The translations under genes and the position numbers were made by a program. This document shows, in pieces, positions 1 through 11,200 of a stretch of 64,000 nucleotides of DNA (within the stretch, counting starts at the first letter, position 1; every line of letters begins with the position of its first letter). Location of the stretch: the NCBI GenBank assembly GCA_964030785.1, contig OZ034975.1, positions 15,448,142 to 15,512,141 on the forward strand. Reading direction: 5' to 3'. Origin of the DNA: Siderastrea siderea. Lineage: Eukaryota > Cnidaria > Anthozoa > Scleractinia > Rhizangiidae. The notes beneath the pieces were generated by a model that was not told the origin of the DNA, searched no databases, and worked only from the letters and a program-made list of their open reading frames with translations.

Positions 1-358
1 CTAAGTCACAGCGGTTGAATTATGCGTTGCTCTAACAACGTCAACAACGCGAAATTCCCATTGGCTCTTTCTCGGAGATCTGTCAACACTCCCTGGGGAC
101 CTTGCGACACTCGCGAGATTATCGATGCGGTTTTAAGTTTACAGACGTGGCTTTTCTAGTCAAATTTCTTGAAATACGTTAGGATTACTGAAGCAGGAGC
201 ACAAGCAAGCAGTAGAAGCGGTTTTGTCGGGATGTGATGTCGTCGCCATTGTGCCAACATCGGCACAGATGTCGGTGAATACAAGTGTGTTTTGGTGATT
301 TGGCCATTAAACAGCGTAATCGGAGAGCAAAAGTTATTGAAATGAAGACCTTGGCCTA
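1..358. other. No feature recognised
   Basis: Presumed GFM1 intron. I see no exon-like open frame, tandem repeat or TIR here. Confidence 0.5.
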
Positions 359-545
359 TATAGACTGCGAGTAGTCTCTAATTTTGGCGATCGCGATTGT
401 AGGGCGGGCGAAATACACACGCGCGCGCGCGCGAAATTTCGAGGAGACGTGACGCGAGGGCGCTTTCCTCGCGTCACGTCTCCTCGAAATTTCGCGCGCG
501 CGCGTGTGTGTACCGTCCGTACGATTGAAAGAATGCAACCAGGAT
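359..545. repeat. GC-rich foldback with 43-45-bp arms
   Basis: Arms 415-459 and 467-509 (GCGCGCGAAATTTCGAGGAG and complement) pair almost perfectly around a 7-nt loop. The left tail TAGACTGCGAGTAGTCTC matches the family copy at 42490-42677; the right end here appears truncated. Confidence 0.75.
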
Positions 546-1319
546 GCTTGAAAGACATTTCAGAAGGAAAGTTTAAAATGATTTCCGGTTCTCTACTACC
601 CTAATAACTAAATCGGTAGGTTGGAAAAGCCGGAATGACGGAATTCGGAATGGTTGGAATATTCGGAATTCAATTTTATTAATAAATAAATAAGTAAATA
701 CTTTTATAGCGCTCACATCCACTAGTTGTTCGTGGCGCTTTACAACAATATTAAAAAATAAATAAGTAAACTAAGTCTCTTACCATTTCTTATCACGCCA
801 GAAGTCTTCAGGAAGTGTCCAAGGAAGCCTTGTTTCTACCTCCTCCCACTCTGTATGGGGGGGGGGGGGGGGGGGGGAGAAGTGATGGAGGAGGGGAGAA
901 GTGGGCTTTGGGAATGGGAATTCATATGATCTAGCACTTCTTGTTCGAGAATATATATGTGTACTTGTGGTGGGGGTGGGGGAGAAAATTAAAGTGCAGG
1001 GAACTTAAAGAAGATGAGAACGTATCACTCATTTCCTTCTCGGTGCCCTTCCCGGTCCACAAATCAGATGTGCACTGGCCCCATAGCCGCGTGAGATTCT
1101 GTGGGTCAGGTTTTTTGTATCAGTAGGACACCGAACCTACCAATATGTGCAGGGCTCTGGTGTCTTAGACTACGACTAATGCCTCTTTCCGCTAGAGCGC
1201 TTGGTCTTCCCGCTCGTATCCCTGAGCGGAACAGAAGGACTGCTCGTACTCGCTCCTGGCAAACTAACCAGTATATTGAACAGTAAGCACATTTAGGATT
1301 GCGTTGCTGAAGATATATA

Positions 1320-1513
1320 CAGTTGAACCTCGTTATTTCGAACTCGGTTATCTCGAACTCGGTTATCTCGAACACCCCTCCATTTCGAACTCAAACCCAA
1401 TTCCCTCCATTCGTTTTTTTTTTCAGTCACATACTATCGGTTATTTCGGACCCCCTACTATTTCGAAATGTTCTTCGTTTCCCTTGAGGGTGCGAAATAG
1501 CTGGGTTCAACTG
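1320..1513. mobile_element. 194-bp Tc1/mariner (pogo-like) MITE
   Basis: CAGTTGAACCTCG at the left tip and GGGTTCAACTG at the right tip, flanked by TA (1318-1319, 1514-1515). Interior repeats TCGAACTCGGTTATCTCGAA. Nested between the arms of the 615-3542 element. Confidence 0.78.
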
Positions 1514-1854
1514 TATATTTTTAACATACTAGTTACAAGTAGCTGGGATTCGGGGATAGGAAAGCTTTGTGTTTTTTTTAGTAAGAGCTGATTTCAATCA
1601 ACCGACACTGTTACGAAAAGAGATTAGAGACTCGATATATTTAATATCTAAAACTGTGAGTGAGTTCCTCTGATTTTTTCTTCACATCAAACGGGTGCCC
1701 AGCGCTGGTGATAAGATGTCATATCGTTCAATCACGGTGTACTACAAATACCAAAAAACCTGACCCACAGAATCTCACGCAGCTATAGGGCCGGTGCACA
1801 TCTGATTTGTGGACCAGGAAGGTCACCAAGAAGAAATAAGTGATATGTTCTGAT

Positions 1855-3206
1855 TAACCTGCGATCAGGCCGAATTTTAGCATCGCTCTCATATTCTCTT
1901 ATGTTGGTCGCTCGCTAAAATAGGGCCTGATACAATCTCTCACAAGAGTTCGTGTCGGCGGCCAAATTTTGGCCGCGGGAATCTCGCAATCTGATTGGCC
2001 CTTTAACAATAGAGCTGTCAACGGAAGTAAATTGTCTACGAGTCTCGCTCACAATTTCGATCCGACCGCCATCGCCAAGGAACAACCAAGGAACAAGTCT
2101 GCCGAAGTGAAATGTGTTGCTCTAATAAATTCTCGTCGTTCTAGGAGAATTGTCACCATTTCTTTCTCTCCTGAGAATGGCGTTCGGTTTGACGCAAGCT
2201 GTCTCTCACCTGGAGCAGAGAAGTACAGCAACAGTGAAGTATGTATTCGGTTTTATCGCATCGTGTCGCGGAATTTTCATTTGACGGCTTTCAACTGGTA
2301 TTGATTACATGAACAGAGTAGTGGCTGTTTCCGCGTTTTACGAAACAAAACGAACAGCAGACGAGCAAGTATCTTTCGCCAAGAATGATCAACAAGTCAA
2401 CCGATAATTCGGTAAACCTAACGGTAAACTGATGTTTGGCGAGAACCGCAATCAAGTCGCAATAACGATTTTCACTTTATTCATTCATTGTTTAATACTT
2501 ATGTCGTTTTATTGATCTCTGACATTGACATCAAAGGATCTGACTAGTTTTATAATAAATGTTCTTCGTTTTAAAATTCGCTGCTGCTTAGAGATAAAAT
2601 TCGCTGCTAATTTCAAATATTTATCACTTCTCGAATTAAATTACAAAATACTCCTTTGTTTATAAGCGGTTTTATTTATATCTTTTAGTCTAAAGAATGA
2701 AACTGAAGGTATTAGTGCTCTTAATTGCCCAAGGTTTTTTACGCAGAAAATCGGTGACAAATGGGACGAGAATATTTCCGGATACCACCGAAATGGGAAA
2801 TGATTCAAGCATGCAGCATATTTTGGTACATGACAACCTCGTCGTGTTTTGAATTTTCATTAGTTTCAGCGCAGACAGAGCAACCATGTACAGTACCGGA
2901 ACCTTCAAGTTAGCAATCGTGTAAATTTGAGTACTTGTGCCTAGAAGATATATCGTAGCCTATGATTTTCTTATTTTGCGACATTTACGTGACTTTCTGC
3001 GAATTGCCGTTATGGGAAGTTTGCATACCGAGGATCGTGCAAGCAGAAGAAATTTTGATTGGCTGTTTCGTTGAATGTCAATCAATCAAAAAAAGTGGGC
3101 GGCAGACGTTCCGTAGAAGAATTGTATCAGGCTCTATTTTTCGTTTCGCCCGTCCCGCCTGAATGTTTCACCCAGCGAAACGAAAATAGAGCCTGATCGC
3201 AGGTTA
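1855..3206. mobile_element. MULE-like element, 9-bp duplication
   Basis: 1352 bp inserted in the right arm of the 615-3542 element. Tips TAACCTGCGATCAGGC and inverted partner; TGTTCTGAT at 1846-1854 and 3207-3215. Each end has a second inner copy of the GCCTGAT block (near 1924 and 3127), so the ends can fold on themselves. No transposase recognised; eroded coding-like stretches near 2690-2908 (minus) are not assignable. Confidence 0.82.
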
Positions 3207-3801
3207 TGTTCTGATCTTCTTTAAGTTCCCTGCACCTTAATTTTCTCTCCCCCCCCCCCCCCCCGCCACAAGCACACACATATTCTCAACAAGAAGTGCT
3301 AGATCATATGAATTCCCATTCCCAAAGACCACACCTCCCATCCCCCATCATGTCTCTCCCCCCCCCCATACAGAGTGGGGGGTAGAAGAAACAACTGAGT
3401 CAAGGCTTCCTGGACACTTCCTGAAGACTTCCTGGCGTGATTTATTTATTTATTTTAAAAAATTGAATTCCGCATATTCCGACCATTCCAGATTCCGAAT
3501 TCCGAATTCCGAATTCCATCATTCCCGCTTTTCCAACCTACCCTTTTAAGCTGGTCTTCCTACAGTTTTCTTCCGTGTTAAATTCGAGATCCCTCTGACA
3601 AAGACCGGCGATAAGCACGTTTTTTTCTCGTGTTTACAATTGATAACTCAAGGCAACATGTCCTGCAGTTTAGCGACGATATGGACAAAGTGACAGAAAG
3701 ATAAGTGGAGGAATTCTATCGGACATGCTTAATTGGCTTGAAAGATGCTACGAAATTGACACTTCAAAATCACTCGGCCGTGAAGGGTCATCCGCTGTGG
3801 C

Positions 3802-3948
3802 TTAGTCTGTAGTCTCTCTTTCCGGCTCACTTCACTGGCGGCTCGACACGCGCGTCACGTTTCAACGAGGCAGGCGATTTCGCACTCGCTCACTTGTTCG
3901 TTTTCCTCGACTATCCCTGAGCGGAAAGAGAGACTGCTGGTAGTCTAA
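3802..3948. repeat. Foldback MITE
   Basis: TTAGTCTGTAGTCTCTCTTT pairs with AAAGAGAGACTGCTGGTAGT-CTAA at the other end; inner CCGCTCAGGGATA. A shorter relative (GTCTTAGACTACGACTAATG ... CCCTGAGCGG) is at about 1165-1260. Confidence 0.6.
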
Positions 3949-4437
3949 ACAGACATCCCTGGTGGACCCCTGTCTACATTTCAAAGTCATCGTTCCTTCG
4001 TACATCACTCTCGCCTGAAAACCCTCGTCTGTAGGTAGGGGTAGTTTATAATCAAAATACTCAGCGCGTTCAGCTCATTATTTAGGAATGATTTTCATTA
4101 ATCGGGAACAGATTGGAATCACAATTCCATTTTCAGATTGAAGTTTGAAATCTTCCAACCGTAGACTCATTCGAAGTAACGAATGTTGATTGCATTGTTA
4201 CTTGCGTACCGTAAATGATCGATTAAGCACCGCTACTCGAATAAGCGTCGCACCTTTACCGAAAATAATTTAATAGGCGCCGCGGCGCTTCGACAGAGAT
4301 GACGAAGCCGATGAGGCAATTGACATTGACTAGAGTCTGTTCACAGAGTAACATCAACTGAAGCAAAGAGATTGAGAAACTAGGTTCATGTAGAAGCAAT
4401 ACTTTCACAAAGAGACTGAGAAACTGCGTTCATGTTA

Positions 4438-4920
4438 TGCGCCGATCAATTCGAAGTAATCCCCCCCGGGTAAACCCCCCGGGCAAACCCCCCGTGCATT
4501 TGAACTTTTTAAGATTGTCTTGTTCAAATTCCCTCCCCTCGGGGCAAGAAAGCCGTTCAAATGCCCCACCAATTAGTACTGAACTACCTCTCCTCAAAGG
4601 CAAATTTCGTCTTCAATCAACACTGTTCACACTTTTCAAAGAGAGAGATGGCGTAATGACACCTTCAAACTTCTTTTAAAGACCCTTTTGAAAGAGTTAT
4701 TCACTAACAAAGGCGAAATTCTATCTTGTAAATCCGTCAAACCCTGCAAAAACCGAAAAAAAACCCACGGGCTTATTACGTCAGGACAAGAGATAAATCT
4801 GGTTCGAATTCCCCACCCTTCCAACGCAACGTTCAAATTCCCCCCTCCCTGGGCACGATGCACAGTCAAATGCCCGGGGTATGCCCGGGGGGATGTTGAA
4901 GTTTCGAATTGATCGGCGCA
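4438..4920. mobile_element. PIF/Harbinger-type MITE (483 bp)
   Basis: Tips TGCGCCGATCAATTCGAA and inverted partner, flanked by TTA (4435-4437, 4921-4923). C/G-rich subterminal runs (CCCCCCGGG). A second copy is at 56618-58236, with TAA duplication. Confidence 0.85.
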
Positions 4921-5803
4921 TTACCTCTTGTATTTGAGCAGCAATACTTTCACAGAGACTGAGAAACTGCGTTCATGATACCTCTTGTATTTCATTCGAA
5001 TTAATTTTTATATTACATTGTGTATACCTAGTACGCACTTCGCTTAATTCTCTTTATATTCCCCTCAGTGTTTTACCCGTAGTTGAAATAAGCGCCGCAC
5101 CTTTAACCTTTTGTTAGTTTGAAACGCCATTTCATTGTTTTTAAGTTCATTGATCAGCATGCCTTATCGTTTACGTTTTAGTTAATGTTTACTTAAGATC
5201 ACGTTTTTTGGTTACCGTAATTATTGCCGGAAATTGTTATATAATCTAGTCGTTATTTGCTCTCGGATTACAAGTTTATTTTAGGCTGGCTAAGTCATTA
5301 GTTGCTAGTAAAGATCCTGTCCGACACGAGTTCACGCTACACTATTTTCAAGTATTTCAGGAGCTTGACCAAAGTAACTCGTTGTCCAGTTATTTGTTAC
5401 GTTATAAGGTCTAATTAGTCGTTCTGTTTAGTTGCATTTAGTTTTATTTCAAGGTGATTTCAGAAGATTTCCTCGGTTAGTGTTCTTATTGCGTTACATA
5501 AGGAATCTTTGTGATTGCCTTTTATTTCGAACCACAACACAACCACGCAAATCGCTGTCTTTACTACCGCATGACCGCCGCTATGTATCGCTACCTGGTA
5601 ATCGCATCGCTACCTTTAAGAAACCTATGGAATAAACATTGTTGGTTTATTTGAGTCCTGGCTTACTGTTTCCGTTAAGTTTAATACTAGACGTGGGTCT
5701 TGTGCGTTCGTTCACGCTCCTAAATTTATGCTACTACATGACGCTACCCTGTGACTGTTTGGAGGTCACACCTTTAACAGGGAAAATTAAATAAGCGCCG
5801 CGG

Positions 5804-6010
5804 TAGTCTGCGTAGCAAGCGTTTCCGTAGGGCTTTCCGCAGGTTTGAAGCATTTTTCGCTTCTTGAACGCGCGAAAATTGGGGCGAGCGCAAAAAAGTA
5901 CGCTGCTTCCATCAGTGTTGCGCTCGCCCCAATTTTTGCGCCGCCAAAAAGCGAAAAACGCCTCGAACGGGCGGCCGAAAACCCTACGGAAACGCTTGCT
6001 ACGCAGGCTA
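5804..6010. mobile_element. 207-bp MULE-like MITE
   Basis: Tips TAGTCTGCGTAGCAAGCGTT and (inverted) TAGCCTGCGTAGCAAGCGTT; 9-bp duplication GCGCCGCGG at 5795-5803 and 6011-6019. Confidence 0.88.
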
Positions 6011-6346
6011 GCGCCGCGGCGCTTAATCGATCATTTACGGTAAGCCAAAAGTTCACACGCGAAATACGAAACCGTTGCCGGCTGTTGGTTTCAGTCGGTT
6101 TGACATGGCAGGGAATTTTTCGCAATTGTCAGGAACATTTCTTGGGCATTTACAGCACACTTGTTTTTTAAGAAATATTCTTCGAAGTTTTATACAAGTA
6201 CACTGCTTCATCACGTGAAAAAGTACTTGCGATTGACATTTTGTTGAGCGAACACAAATCACATCAGGCACAACAAGCCGCCAACAGTCTGCCACTTGCA
6301 CGAGAACATTTGCCTGATGTCAATAATAAGCCAATCAGCATTCCTC

Positions 6347-6440
6347 TAGCCTGTTCCAGGCGTTCAGATAGTGGAGCGGCGTCTTTCGCTCGCTTTCTTT
6401 TTCGCTCGCGCTCCACTATCTGAACGCCTGGAACAGGCTA
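6347..6440. mobile_element. 94-bp MULE-like foldback
   Basis: An almost perfect hairpin starting TAGCCTGTTCCAGGCGTTCA, with 9-bp duplication GCATTCCTC at 6338-6346 and 6441-6449. Very young by the perfection of arms and duplication. Confidence 0.9.
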
Positions 6441-7238
6441 GCATTCCTCATTTGGAACAAGGCTACCTTTGGAACGTTACAATATTCAATTTGAAAGTGG
6501 AATTTTGATTCCAATAATGCAATCCGTTCCCGATTAATGAAAGTCATTCCCAAATAATAAGCGGAATGCGCTGAGTATTTCGACTGTAATAGTAGAGATG
6601 TTTGATAGCGGTCTCAGCGCAGTCTAGAGCCAATGAATGATTTACCAGTAACCGGATATCCATGTTATGCGCAAAGGATTCTGGGATCGCTGGGGGGCAA
6701 ACATTGCAAGTCGCTAGAAAAAAATGTATCGCGTAAAGTTGTTTCTTCGTCAAAAGCAGTGAATTTGGACAAAAAATAACGCTTTTTCGCTGTGATTTTG
6801 TGAGAGGTGGAGTTGACTAGTGATGGTACTTGGAAGTTGTAAGTTTCTGTGTGTTTAGTGCGATAAAATCTATCGATAAACACTCTTTCTTGCGTAGACA
6901 TCTACATCACGCCATGGTCTCGAAATAGTACACATTCAGGTTTAAATTTGAGGGTATTGACTCATTAAAGCCTTTTTCAGTTGTAATTACGTGTGCTAAT
7001 ATTGCTGAGTCGTTTATACTACGCCCGGCCGCGATTATTGTGCTGTGTGGGGTTGTGACAACGATCGAAGGTACCCAGAAAAACAGAAAAATTCTTCTTC
7101 ACGTTGAGATTCTACTCGCCAAAGAACAAGCAAGATGTTTTGTCATGGGCTAGAGCTATAAATCGTGAGAAATTCAAGGTTACAATGGGTTCCAAGGTCT
7201 GCTCGAATCATTTTGTACAAGGATATAGAATTCGAAAC

Positions 7239-8813
7239 CAGGGGTCGAGACTAACTTTTCAGCCTAGCAGCCAAGTGGCTAGTGAGAGGTTTGATTTCAC
7301 TAGCCAAAATAACTTTTCACTAGCCAGACTTTTTTGCATAATCTCATACTGTGTTCAATATGTCTAATTTTTAGCAGGGTTAAGTACTGTAAACATGCCT
7401 TTCTGTAATGTCAGGAGTGAAGAACTTGAATGTTGACTTTTCTTTCCAACAGTTAAACTGTTAAAGATCCTCACACGAATACAAAGTACTATATGCCTTC
7501 ACTTAAGTTCAGGGCAAATTCCCAGGCACGGTGTAGTTCACGCCTTTCTTTTCCGTTTCGTCAGATCATAAAGAATAGCTCGGACAGTTAACCATATACG
7601 AACATGTCATCGGACGGAGAAACGTTGGGAAGACAGGACTAACATTGTACGAACGTTGTAAGGTACGGAGAAACGTCAAAAAGACAAGACTGATACAGCA
7701 CTCAACTCACGCACGGAAAAACGTCTACAAGAGAAGACTAGTAAATTATAAGCGTATTTAAGTGTGGAGAAACATTGCGCAGAAAAACTTATAAGGTTCG
7801 AACTTACTAAGGTAAAGAGAAACGTTGTGAAGTCATATCAAACACGTTGGTTGCAAATGCACTACAGTAGGGAGAAACGCTGCCAACGTACCAAAATACA
7901 GAGACTAATAAAATACACAACTACTAACTTACGGAGAAAGGTTACTAGGCAAAACTAATTCCGTAAGAACGTGTGTGACGAACGGAAGAACGCCGAACGG
8001 ACAAACTGAACTATTACAGTGGGGCAATAAATTACGGAGAAACGCAAATGAGACAGCTAAAATCGCACTAACGTAACGGATAAACGTTGAGAAGACAAGA
8101 CTAATACCGTATGAACATACTAACGCACAGAGAAACGCTAAGCAGTGTCGACTTATCGTACGAATGTACTAACACACTGAAAACCTTAGGAAGAGCAGAA
8201 CAATGTTGTGCGAACGTGCTAACGTACAAACAAACGTTGACAAGGCTAGACTAATAAATCGACGAACCTACTTACGAACGGAGAAACGTGAAGACGTTAC
8301 GTAAAGAGAAACGCTGGGAAGAGAAACTATTGTATGAACGTATCGCAATTAATGCAAAAAAGTCGATAACAGAAGACTAAAGAATTGTGTGAACCTACTA
8401 ACGTGTAGACAAATATCATAATTATGAACCCGATATGAACGCACTAATGGACCTTTCAAGGAAACGTATGGTGAAACGTTCTAAAGACAGCCAATTTCTT
8501 TTGAACGTAGTAATGAGGGAGAAAACGTTGCCATCTGAGACAAGAATTAGTAGGGAAAAACGTTGAGAGGCCAAAACAACTATCATACGAACATTATGAT
8601 ATCCTTTTACGGAATAGGTTTTAGTTTCTGCTCACTCAGTTCGCTTTTGGGATCCGATCATCAGAAGCAGTATTTAGTTTGGTTACCATCCGGTGCTTTA
8701 GTGCTTTGAAATTTTCACTAGCCAAAATGGCTAGTGAAAGCCCAAAACTTACTAGCCAAAACGGAATTTCTACTAGTCTGTGACTAGTTGGCTACCGTTA
8801 GTCTCGAGCCCTG
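7239..8813. mobile_element. hAT-like non-autonomous element with internal satellite
   Basis: Ends CAGGGGTCGAGACTAAC and (inverted) CAGGGCTCGAGACTAAC; 5-bp duplication GAAAC at 7234-7238 and 8814-8818. CAGGG tips with a 5-bp duplication fit the hAT5 branch (inference). Subterminal TTCACTAGCC copies occur in both orientations near each end. The core (about 7570-8600) is a tandem array. Confidence 0.78.
7570..8600 (+). repeat. Degenerate ~50-bp tandem array
   Basis: A motif like GTACGGAGAAACGTTGRGAAG followed by ACAAGACTAATA and GTACGAACGTACTAAC recurs at roughly 50-bp spacing (for example CGGAGAAACG-type starts at 7615, 7666, 7714 and about 7763). Roughly twenty eroded units; no long open frame. 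Confidence 0.8.
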
Positions 8814-10017
8814 GAAACTCTCATAGTCGCACACAACCTTTGTTTATGAAAAGTTATGACTGTGAGGATAAACCTCAAAGACCTGCTCCTAAGATTAGAA
8901 ATACAGAAATATCAGAGAAAATGACAAGAAAAAGGAGGCAAAGTGGTAATGAGAAATACCCTATAGGTACATGGCGTGATGTAGATTTCACAATCAACCT
9001 TACGCAAGAAAGAGTGTTTATCGATAGATTCTATCACACTAAACACACAGAAACTTACAATTACCACGTCCTAACACTATTCAACTCCACTTCTCACAAA
9101 ATCACAGCGAAAAAAGCGTTATTCTTTGTCCAAATTCACTGCTTTTGACGAAGAAACAACTTTACGCCATACATTTCTTTAAAGCGACTTGCAATGTTTG
9201 CCCCCCAGCGATCCCAGAATCCTTTGCGCATAACCGGGCATCCGGTTACGGGTAAATCATTCATTGAAGTGGAATACTGGTGAACAGTGATTTCACATCA
9301 AAAAAACACTAATTTTCTAGACGTCAGGTATTTGTACTGTCTTGATTGCGCCCACTGTAGTTTGCGTCAGTTTTCTTGAGGTCAAGTAGTTTGCTGTTAA
9401 GTTTATGTTGAAGTGCTGGCGTCGGGTCTCGTTTAAGTTCTTCGTGGCTCTGTTTGTCGTTAACAAGTGCGTCCATTTTGTCACAAGAGTCGGGGAGTAT
9501 GGCAATGTTTTGCTGGTCAGTTTTCAGTCGTTTCAGTGCTTGCTGTTCAGCATTTTATTCGCTCGTTTGTCGGCAATAGTCAGTTAGAGTCGAGTATGTT
9601 AGTCGGTGTGAGTTGTTTAAGTTTGTCTTTGTAGTAGTTTTTTTTAAAAAAGTCTTCTGTGACGACAGTTTTTAATCCGTGCCTTTGACGTGCCAAAGAA
9701 AGGAGACTGTTATTTTCACGACATAGCACTTGTAAAGAAATGTTTTTGTATCCACATGATCGTTTAGCATGGTAGCCGCTTTTCACAATATCTGCATCGT
9801 TTACAATTTGTTGGCCGATTTCTTTTTTGTTGTTGTTGTTGTTGTTGCTATCTATCATGCAGTGTTTTGAAATATAAAATAAAAAAGAATTGGTCCCCAT
9901 ATCCGTTTAGGAGGACTGGGACTGAGCGGGCGTCCGAAGCGGACATGTTTCTTTGAGCTGCGTAACATCAAGGCCTGCCGAGTGAGAAAATGTGTATGAA
10001 AAAACCGGTTCAACAGC

Positions 10018-10880
10018 ATGGTAAGGCGTAAAAGAGCTAAAGCACGCAGTGACTCGAGTAGCAATTCGCCAAGTGAACCAAAGAGCAAGAAATAGAACGC
10101 TCCTGAGGCTGACATGGCCGAGTCTGACGTGTTCAGCGAATCGCCCGAAGAACTGAACAGCCAAGAGTGTCCTTCACTACAGCAAATGTGGAAAACTTTA
10201 AAGCGAATAGAAGATAACACTTCGAAATTATTGGAGGACAACAAAAATTTAAAGGCGAGTTCAACTCCAAAGTTTGGAGTTTTCTCAAGCTGAAATAAAG
10301 GAATTGAAAGAAACCAACAAAAAACTGATGACAAGAATTCAGGCGTTAGAAAAGCAGGAAAGCCTCACTAACAAGAGACTCCAAGACCTGGAAGAAAAAT
10401 GTGACGACACTGAACAATACTCACTTAAATTTAATCTCGAAAATCACGGGATACCGGAGGAAGAGGACGAAGATGGTGGCCAAATTATCTTGCAAGTGGC
10501 CACTAAGATAGACGCTGATGTTCGAGAAGAATACATCGACATCTGTCACCGATTGAACAAGAAAGAGGATAAACCGCGTCCAATAATAGTAAAGTTTAAT
10601 AATTATGATGCAAAATACGAACTTTACAGCAAACGCTTAAGGCTCAGGAAGATAGATTTCATGGACAGTCTAGGAACGGAACGGAACGGGTCTTTGTTAA
10701 CGAGAACCTAACCTCTCAACGCTCTCTGCTGTTTTCAAAAGTGCGAAAAAAGGTGAAAGACATGCAATGACAATTGAACTACCTGGACAAATGACGGAAA
10801 AATTTTCTTGAAAACGTCTCATACAGGGCGATCTCTTCGCATTAAAACAGAGGAGGATCTAAGCAAAGTTAAGTCATAAA
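10018..10880 (+). pseudogene. LINE ORF1 (coiled-coil RNA-binding protein), broken
   Basis: Starts MVRRKRAKARSDSSSNSPSE; a stop at 10096 and a frameshift near 10260-10274 break it. The main open part, 10274-10711, has a heptad-rich coiled coil (IKELKETNKKLMTRIQALEK), then an RRM-like region (CDDTEQYSLKFNLENHGIPE and YIDICHRLNKKEDKPRPIIV), as in L1 ORF1p. Reading continues past 10711 in another frame. Confidence 0.8.
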
Positions 10881-11200
10881 TATATATATGTATATTTTCT
10901 CTCTTGTGTCTCTAAGTATCCAAATATCCAAATTAGCATTTAGCATTCGAAGTTGCTGTTATTCATTATTATCAAGCGAAATCAAACAAACTCGACAGTA
11001 GCCTTAAGGTGTTAAGACTGGTTATTATTAGGTAGTTTTTTTTGTCTTCTTTTCCCAGAAGAGTAAGATAAGTTGCTAGTTTGTTAGTTATTTGTTGTCA
11101 TTGTCACTATGGCGTATATTGTGTTTCTTTTAGGGCTTTGTTTTACAATCAGTCGTATCCGCAATTGTTATGGAATGTTTGTCACCTACGTTAGTTAAAT

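Larger units (their letters stand above)
615..3542. mobile_element. Long inverted-repeat element with nested insertions
   Basis: Left arm about 615-1125 pairs with right arm about 1750-3542 once the MULE at 1855-3206 is removed; net size near 1.57 kb with ~500-bp arms. Outer tips GGTAGGTTGGAAAAGC / GCTTTTCCAACCTACC. Arms include a poly-G tract on the left (859-878) matched by poly-C tracts on the right. No coding domain and no clear target duplication; family not assigned. Confidence 0.75.
4207..6042. mobile_element. Composite TIR element with nested insertions
   Basis: TACCGTAAATGATCGATTAA at 4207 is repeated inverted at 6042. The interior repeats AATAAGCGYCGCACCTTTA (4240, 5090) and holds the MITEs at 4438-4920 and 5804-6010. 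The middle (about 5110-5790) has no coding frame; its AATAAA-bearing, LTR-like look is only a suspicion. Confidence 0.5.
7036..8965 (+). pseudogene. THAP domain remnant, split by a 1.6-kb insertion
   Basis: YCAVWGCDND (7036-7065), then after a frameshift RFYSPKNKQDVLSWARAINR and SKVCSNHFVQGYRI: the C2CH pattern of a THAP finger. The frame is cut at 7233 by the element at 7239-8813 and resumes at 8819 as SHSRTQPLFMKSYDCEDKPQ and MTRKRRQSGNEKYP. With one GAAAC removed the join is seamless (GYRIRNSHSRT). Confidence 0.7.
6635..9262. mobile_element. THAP-carrying TIR element (ISL2EU-like), dead
   Basis: Inverted repeats of about 280-295 bp (6635-6916 and 8970-9262) starting GAATGATTTACC. Removing the element leaves CCAATTG, so the duplication is AT at 6633-6634 and 9263-9264, and the flanking Penelope reading frame is restored. 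Interior coding remnant is a THAP zinc finger. THAP plus AT duplication plus long TIRs suggest an ISL2EU relative; no DDE or YqaJ domain remains. Confidence 0.75.
6544..9898 (-). pseudogene. Penelope-like reverse transcriptase fragment, split
   Basis: On the minus strand the flanks of the element at 6635-9262 join as DVKSLFTSIPL, then Q-LALDCAETAIKHLYYYS, which resembles the RT motif A region of Penelope-like elements. Upstream coding-like remnant (9310-9898) contains YYKDKLKQLTPTNILDS and QQIVNDADIVKSGYHAKRSC, with several stops and shifts. It ends at the LINE insertion point. Family call is moderate. Confidence 0.6.

Noticed and set aside
2690..2908. Coding-like stretch in the MULE at 1855-3206 (possible captured gene fragment)
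   Set aside because: No recognisable domain and the better-looking frame is broken; not enough to call capture.
4437..4912. Proline-rich open frames near 4.4-4.9 kb
   Set aside because: Fully contained in a TTA-flanked MITE with C runs; no domain.
5110..5790. Possible solo LTR (TATA-like, AATAAA, then GT-rich)
   Set aside because: No TG...CA ends with a target duplication could be fixed.
5787..6171. Overlapping open frames on both strands (over 100 residues each)
   Set aside because: They translate the GC-rich arms of the MULE-like MITE at 5804-6010; alanine-rich, with no family resemblance.
7570..8600. CRISPR-like array (regular repeats of about 50 bp)
   Set aside because: Whole units are degenerate, with no constant repeat and variable spacer; the context is an animal DNA transposon.
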